Assembly: GCA_938039195.1 (NCBI GenBank)
Contig: CALHVK010000083.1
Coordinates: forward strand, 1 to 8,395
Origin: an uncultured Carnobacteriaceae bacterium
GTDB taxonomy: Bacteria > Bacillota > Bacilli > Lactobacillales > Aerococcaceae
Reading direction: 5' to 3'
DNA length: 8,395 nucleotides
The translations under genes and the position numbers were made by a program. Shown here in pieces: positions 5,051 through 8,395 of the stretch (the first letter of the stretch is position 1; each line of letters opens with the position of its first letter). The notes under the pieces are model-generated. The model ran no database searches and was not told the DNA's origin. It was given only the letters and a program-made list of their open reading frames with translations.

Positions 5051-5081
5051 AAAAACATCGCACGAAACAGTGCGATGTTTT
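5050..5081 (-). terminator. Rho-independent terminator of the rsgA-rpe-thiN side
   Basis: A 12-pair stem AAAACATCGCAC/GTGCGATGTTTT (5052-5081) with a six-base loop, followed on the minus strand by six T residues. It serves the VOC gene now. One stem half, GTGCGATGTTTTGTT, recurs right after the thiN stop at 5619-5633, so this was probably the original thiN terminator before the VOC segment was inserted. Confidence 0.88.
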
Positions 5082-5084
5082 GTT
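5070..5084. repeat. 15-base direct repeat flanking the VOC segment (copy 1)
   Basis: GTGCGATGTTTTGTT is identical to 5619-5633; extending with YTAT gives 18 of 19 matching bases. The two copies bracket the VOC gene and look like a duplicated junction. Confidence 0.8.
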
Positions 5085-5138
5085 CTATTTTGTATTATAT
5101 GTTGCTTTATCCTCTGCAACCATGGAAACTGGTATTTG

Positions 5139-5528
5139 TTAATTTGTAAATCTCAACAAATACCCATTTGGATCTTGTATTAAAAACTCTATTTGCATTT
5201 CTTCTATTCCATTAACTTGATATATGTTTCTAGTTAGTTCTCTGTATAATTCTATATTCAAATGATTCACTAATTTATAAAGCTCTTCAATATCATCAAC
5301 AGCTATTGAAAAATTTATTCCTCTTCCTAATGGATATACTAGTTCACCTATATTCCAACCATCATCGTGAATTTGTTCAAACATAAACTGACTATCTTGA
5401 AATGACATGAAAACAAATTTATCTTCAGTACGTTCATATTCAATTTTAAATCCTAATTCTCTATAAAATTTTTTAGTCCGTTCAATATCAAAAACTGACA
5501 ATTCAGGAATCATCCTATTAAAATTCAT
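5139..5528 (-). CDS. VOC-fold protein, glyoxalase/bleomycin-resistance-like
   Basis: A 129-residue single-domain member of the vicinal oxygen chelate superfamily: PELSVFDIERTKKFYRELGF (8-27) opens the first beta-alpha-beta-beta-beta module, GRGINFSIAVDDIEELY (68-84) the second, and FLIQDPNGYLLRF (115-127) closes it. This is the pattern of bleomycin-binding proteins, which bind the drug without a catalytic metal. I see no convincing glyoxalase-type His/Glu metal set, so drug binding or another ligand is likelier than lyase activity; substrate unknown. The start at 5528 follows GAGGAAG, and a TATAAT lies just upstream. The gene is markedly more AT-rich than its neighbours, does not belong to this conserved gene block, and is bracketed by a 15-base direct repeat that splits thiN from its terminator. 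I infer horizontal acquisition. Confidence 0.85.
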   Translation of the reverse strand: MNFNRMIPELSVFDIERTKKFYRELGFKIEYERTEDKFVFMSFQDSQFMFEQIHDDGWNIGELVYPLGRGINFSIAVDDIEELYKLVNHLNIELYRELTRNIYQVNGIEEMQIEFLIQDPNGYLLRFTN

Positions 5529-5544
5529 GTTTCTTCCTCGACAA

Positions 5545-5550
5545 ATTATA
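5545..5550 (-). promoter_or_regulatory. -10 box of the VOC gene
   Basis: A perfect TATAAT on the minus strand 16 bases upstream of the VOC start. The hexamer 17 bases further up (TTTCGC) is a poor -35, so the promoter may be weak or regulated. It shows that the inserted gene brought its own start signal and need not depend on read-through from thiN. Confidence 0.55.
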
Positions 5551-5618
5551 AATTCCCAGCTCTACAAGCGAAAGATTTAATTATTTTTTCTTTTTGGTGT
5601 AGGTAATTCATCCTAATT

Positions 5619-5633
5619 GTGCGATGTTTTGTT
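5619..5633. repeat. 15-base direct repeat flanking the VOC segment (copy 2)
   Basis: Identical to 5070-5084. On the minus strand it directly follows the thiN stop codon and equals the first half of the terminator stem, without its partner half nearby. Confidence 0.8.
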
Positions 5634-6305
5634 TTATCTCCAATGATCTCGGGTTTGGGCGACTAGGATAAGTCCTTTTGTAAAGGAAATAGTCATCTTG
5701 TCCCCTGTAAATTCATTGCTGACAAGTGCCACTGGGTACGCGTAGCTTTTTGAATCGAGGGTGTATTTAACATCAACGAGAGTGACATTTTCCACAGGAG
5801 TCATACTAATAAAGGAGAGGTACTTCGTAAAGTCCATTTTTTCAATCGTGTACGTGCCTGGCTGGATGAAATTCACGACATTCGTTGCATCCTCGAACAC
5901 CACATACGGAATGAGCGGTGCTAAGTCTGGTCGCATCATCGTCCATAAGGTACTAATCTCGTGGTCTACTCGTCCGCCAAAAGAACCGAGTACATGAATC
6001 GGTGTCCCTTCGTAATGTTCCTTTACCCATAATAATGCTGCCTCAAAATCAGTATCGTCTTTTTCAGAAGGGAGCTGAACAATCGTGTTCGCTGCCCCGT
6101 GAATCAAGTCGCGCTGTTCTTTTGTGACAGAATCAAAGTCCCCAATCGCTACTTCCATGGGAAGGCGCTGGTCTAATAACCGAAGAGCACCACCATCGAC
6201 TCCGACAAAACGGAAATCTTCATAAGCCTTACCATATCGGTTTTCTAAGAGCTCCTTGATGTTTTCTTTAGTGTTTGGTCCTCCCAAGACAATCACAACT
6301 TCCAT
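5634..6305 (-). CDS. thiN: Thiamine pyrophosphokinase
   Basis: Transfers pyrophosphate from ATP to thiamine, making the cofactor thiamine diphosphate in the cytoplasm. The 223 residues fit the family. Diagnostic motifs are GVDGGALRLL (35-44), the metal/ATP site IGDFDS (54-59), EKDDTDFE (81-88) and GSFGGRVDHE (107-116) in the catalytic half, followed by a smaller beta-sandwich thiamine-binding half ending in TRDHWR. The start at 6305 follows GAGGG, which directly trails the rpe stop codon, so thiN is tightly coupled to rpe (11-base gap). It is the last original gene of the rsgA-rpe-thiN operon. Thiamine diphosphate is also the cofactor of transketolase, which acts next to Rpe in the pentose phosphate pathway; that is a metabolic link, not proof of coregulation. 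Confidence 0.96.
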   Translation of the reverse strand: MEVVIVLGGPNTKENIKELLENRYGKAYEDFRFVGVDGGALRLLDQRLPMEVAIGDFDSVTKEQRDLIHGAANTIVQLPSEKDDTDFEAALLWVKEHYEGTPIHVLGSFGGRVDHEISTLWTMMRPDLAPLIPYVVFEDATNVVNFIQPGTYTIEKMDFTKYLSFISMTPVENVTLVDVKYTLDSKSYAYPVALVSNEFTGDKMTISFTKGLILVAQTRDHWR

Positions 6306-6316
6306 CTTCGTCCCTC

Positions 6317-6961
6317 TTACGCTTCTTTAATTGAATCAATCGCAGCTTTGATATCTTCTGCGTAGTATACATATGAACCGGCAACGGCAACGTCTACCCC
6401 TGCTGCTGCGCAAAGTTTCGCTGTTTCGCCGTTCACTCCGCCGTCTACTTCGATTAAGTAGTGGTAGCTTTTTTCTTGGCGTAATGCGACTAATTCGCGG
6501 ACTTTATCTAATGTTTCTGGAATGAATGATTGGCCGCCGAATCCTGGGTTCACTGTCATCACTAATACTAAGTCCACTTCGCTTAAGACTGCTGAAATCG
6601 CACTTACGGGTGTTCCTGGGTTAATCACGACACCGGCTTTGACGCCTTCTGCTTTAATCGCTTGAAGCGCGCGGTGAATATGTGGCGTTGCTTCCACGTG
6701 AACAGAGATGTAGTCTGCTCCTGCTTTTGCGAATTGTGGAATGAAACGTTCTGGGTTTTGGACCATTAAATGGCAGTCTAATACTAAATCCGTCACAGGA
6801 CGTAATCCTTCAACGATGTTTGGTCCTAATGTTAGGTTTGGAACGAATTGTCCGTCCATCGCATCGATATGAATCCAATCTGCTCCTAATTTTTCGACTT
6901 TCTTAACGTCTTCTCCTAGTGTTGCAAAATTTGCGCTTAAAATTGATGGTGCTACTTTCAT
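6317..6961 (-). CDS. rpe: Ribulose-phosphate 3-epimerase
   Basis: Interconverts D-ribulose 5-phosphate and D-xylulose 5-phosphate in the pentose phosphate pathway. It is a 214-residue TIM barrel of normal length. All active-site pieces are visible: APSILSANF (4-12) with Ser6, metal ligands His31 and Asp33 in HIDAMDG (31-37) with Asp36 as catalytic acid/base, His64 in DCHLMV (62-67), MTVNPGFGGQ (135-144) as the phosphate/substrate loop, Asp173 in EVDGGV (171-176), and AGS (194-196) at the phosphate end. The start at 6961 follows a GGAG-type ribosome binding site. It sits 16 bases after rsgA and 11 before thiN, clearly one operon. Nothing is unusual in it. Confidence 0.97.
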   Translation of the reverse strand: MKVAPSILSANFATLGEDVKKVEKLGADWIHIDAMDGQFVPNLTLGPNIVEGLRPVTDLVLDCHLMVQNPERFIPQFAKAGADYISVHVEATPHIHRALQAIKAEGVKAGVVINPGTPVSAISAVLSEVDLVLVMTVNPGFGGQSFIPETLDKVRELVALRQEKSYHYLIEVDGGVNGETAKLCAAAGVDVAVAGSYVYYAEDIKAAIDSIKEA

Positions 6962-6977
6962 GTTTTATCTCCTCTAT

Positions 6978-7868
6978 CTACTTTTTTCGTTTATATACTG
7001 GTTTTCTTTGGTCCAGTTCTTCATAGAAATTCAAATAATGGTCGTATCGCTCTTGCCAAATGTCTCCTGACTCCACGCCTTTAATCACGGCGCAGTTTGG
7101 CTCATGTTGATGCGAACACTCTCTGAATTTACATTCATGCTCTACTTCGACAAACTCAGGGAATAAATGCGGTAAGTCTTCTTTCTCAATCTCCATAAAA
7201 TCAACCGTACTGAATCCTGGAGTATCCGCAATCCACACGCCTTCGATTTCATGAAGCGATACGTGACGAGTCGTATGACGTCCACGCCCTAACGCATTCG
7301 AAATCTCTCCCGTTTCTTGGTTTAATTCTGGAATCATCTCGTTCAGTAAGGTGGATTTCCCAACCCCTGACTGCCCCAAGAAGATGACCTTCTCACCACG
7401 TAGGCTTTCTAACAATGGCGCCTTATCCTTCATCACTTCTTGCCCGAAATAAACCTGATAGCCGATTTTTTCATACTTCGCCTTAATGTCTTTCAAATGT
7501 GACATTCCTGCCTCATCCAGCAAGTCGGTCTTCGTAATCATGATGACTGGTTTCACATCCAAGCCTTCCAAGTAGACAAGGAAACGGTCCACTAGATGCG
7601 TCGAAAATTCTGGTTCGACCGCCGACATCACGATAATTCCGACATCCACATTGGCAACAGGCGGACGAACAATGGCATTCTTTCGCGGCAAGATTTTTGT
7701 TAGCGTTCCTTCTTGCAAGTTACTACTCTCGAACTCCACCACATCCCCAACAAGTGGCGATTGGCCTCGTTTGCGGAAAACTCCGCGCGCACGAGTTTGA
7801 TAGATGACTCCATCCGATTCGATATAGTAGAACCCGCTCAACGCTTTAATAATAATTCCTTGAGTCAT
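6978..7868 (-). CDS. rsgA: Small ribosomal subunit maturation GTPase RsgA (YjeQ/CpgA)
   Basis: A 296-residue circularly permuted GTPase that acts in late 30S subunit assembly. Domains in order are an N-terminal OB fold (about 1-68), then the permuted G domain with G4 TKTD (112-115) before G1 GQSGVGKST (165-173), G2 region GRGRHTT (194-200) and G3 DTPG (215-218), and a C-terminal zinc-binding domain with Cys246, Cys251, His253 and Cys259. The start at 7868 has GAAGGAG five bases upstream. It heads the operon with rpe and thiN and has a near-consensus promoter of its own. In related genomes the PP2C phosphatase and PASTA Ser/Thr kinase genes lie just upstream, but here an insertion sequence is found about 140 bases away instead. 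Confidence 0.97.
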   Translation of the reverse strand: MTQGIIIKALSGFYYIESDGVIYQTRARGVFRKRGQSPLVGDVVEFESSNLQEGTLTKILPRKNAIVRPPVANVDVGIIVMSAVEPEFSTHLVDRFLVYLEGLDVKPVIMITKTDLLDEAGMSHLKDIKAKYEKIGYQVYFGQEVMKDKAPLLESLRGEKVIFLGQSGVGKSTLLNEMIPELNQETGEISNALGRGRHTTRHVSLHEIEGVWIADTPGFSTVDFMEIEKEDLPHLFPEFVEVEHECKFRECSHQHEPNCAVIKGVESGDIWQERYDHYLNFYEELDQRKPVYKRKK

Positions 7869-7897
7869 AAGTACTCCTTCAAAGTATAGATATCTTT

Positions 7898-7926
7898 ATT
7901 ATATAGCCTACGCCAACACATGACAA
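7898..7926 (-). promoter_or_regulatory. Promoter of the rsgA-rpe-thiN operon
   Basis: TTGTCA (7921-7926) and a perfect TATAAT (7898-7903) on the minus strand with an ideal 17-base spacer, 29 bases before the rsgA start codon. It is the best promoter in the window and should drive the whole operon regardless of what lies upstream. Confidence 0.8.
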
Positions 7927-7983
7927 ATGACTTGAAGAAAATAAGCATTACTGGAAGGCACTAACCCCCGTAAATGAGAACTA

Positions 7984-8061
7984 AATAAAAACACCTCCAA
8001 GTTGGATTGAAGTGCACCCCAAAAGTTAGACACAAAATCTAACTTTTGGGGTGTTTTTATT
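7984..8061. repeat. Nested inverted repeats at the IS left end
   Basis: Three related segments lie here: AATAAAAACACC then TCCAAGTTGGA (7984-8006), ACCCCAAAAGTTAGA (8016-8030) and TCTAACTTTTGGGGT then GTTTTTATT (8038-8061). The second and third form a perfect 15-pair hairpin with a seven-base loop. The first and third also pair, with an exact 12-base outer match (7984-7995 with 8050-8061). The first segment resembles a second, diverged IS left end outside the present one. Confidence 0.65.
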
Positions 8062-8395
8062 ATGAAATTAACTTATGAAGATAAAGTTCAGATTTATGAA
8101 CTCAGAAAACAAGGATTTAGCTACTCACGACTTGCAGATATGTTCGGTATAGATGCGAGAAATCTTTCCTACATGATTAAATTGATTGAACGTTATGGGT
8201 TAGAGATAGTTAAAAAAGGGAGAAATAATTATTATTCTCCAGAAATAAAACAAGAAATGATTGATAAAGTCTTACTCGAAGGTTGGAGTAAAGAAAGAGT
8301 TTCTCTCGAATACGGCCTCCCTGCGCGTGGCACTCTTCACAACTGGCTCGCACAATACAAGAAAAATAAGTATACTATTGTTGAGAAAACAAGAG
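8008..8395 (+). mobile_element. IS3-family (IS150-like) insertion sequence, left part
   Basis: The terminal inverted repeat appears to begin TGAAGTGCACCCCAAAAG at about 8008, of the AAAAGTTAGAC type common in IS150-like elements of lactic acid bacteria. It is followed by the first transposase frame in the plus direction. The right end, the second frame and the target duplication are outside the window. The hairpin 8016-8052 is followed by GTTTTTATT, so it resembles a terminator that would block transcription entering the IS from outside. Confidence 0.85.
8062..8395 (+). CDS. IS3-family transposase OrfA, partial (helix-turn-helix protein)
   Basis: 111 codons from ATG 8062, open to the end of the window. 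The protein starts MKLTYEDKVQIYELRKQG and holds two helix-turn-helix units: GFSYSRLADMFGIDARNLS (18-36) and GWSKERVSLEYGLPARGTLHNW (about 74-95), the layout of IS150-type OrfA proteins that recognise the terminal inverted repeats. A second frame, OrfB with the DDE catalytic core, is normally reached by -1 frameshifting downstream, but is not in view. The ribosome binding site is weak (GGGGTG) and lies inside the 3' arm of the terminal hairpin. Initiation should therefore be low unless the hairpin is disrupted. Family assignment is confident; the exact IS name is not determinable here. Confidence 0.88.
   Translation, partial: MKLTYEDKVQIYELRKQGFSYSRLADMFGIDARNLSYMIKLIERYGLEIVKKGRNNYYSPEIKQEMIDKVLLEGWSKERVSLEYGLPARGTLHNWLAQYKKNKYTIVEKTR

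Overview
This looks like chromosomal DNA of a low-GC Firmicute, most likely a lactic acid bacterium (Lactobacillales; a Carnobacteriaceae-like genus would fit, but that is a guess). The basis is the AT-rich codon use, strong AGGAGG-type ribosome binding sites, and gene order. Read on the minus strand it is rsgA - rpe - thiN - (rpmB on the opposite strand) - Asp23/Gls24 protein - fakA - recG. This is the classic Bacillus-type block prkC-rsgA-rpe-thiN-rpmB-yloU-yloV-recG. These are core housekeeping genes: ribosome assembly and ribosomal protein, pentose phosphate pathway, thiamine cofactor, exogenous fatty acid activation and recombination.

Layout. 1-925 (-) is the 5' half of recG with its own promoter. 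926-1831 has no intact gene but holds two large imperfect palindromes. 1832-3917 (-) is the two-gene unit Asp23/Gls24 - fakA. 3918-4164 is a divergent promoter region. 4165-4353 (+) is rpmB, followed by a strong terminator. 4354-5138 has no intact gene; it holds a third large palindrome and several hairpins. 5139-5528 (-) is an AT-rich VOC/bleomycin-resistance-like gene, which appears to have been inserted between thiN and its terminator. 5634-7868 (-) is the thiN, rpe, rsgA operon with a near-consensus promoter at 7898-7926. From about 8008 to the end is the left end and first ORF of an IS3-family (IS150-like) insertion sequence. It lies where prpC/prkC would usually adjoin rsgA.

The most unusual content is a family of three structured elements (cores at 1043-1150, 4505-4600 and, reversed, 1678-1771). 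Each core of about 95-110 nt folds into two hairpins plus a short closing helix. The helices differ in sequence among copies but keep their pairing, while short unpaired segments (GCYTCAAA and TTCRCA) are conserved. Each core sits at the tip of a long imperfect palindrome. One arm is the native neighbourhood (recG promoter, rpmB 3' end plus terminator, fakA 3' end). The other arm is a decayed inverted copy of that same neighbourhood, which for rpmB and fakA runs back into the coding sequence. In all three cases the native arm is 5' of the core and the inverted copy is 3' of it, in core orientation. I do not recognise this as a named element. It looks like a small mobile or replicative element whose arrival or maintenance creates an inverted duplication of flanking DNA.

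All alignments here were made by eye; identities far from the cores are approximate.
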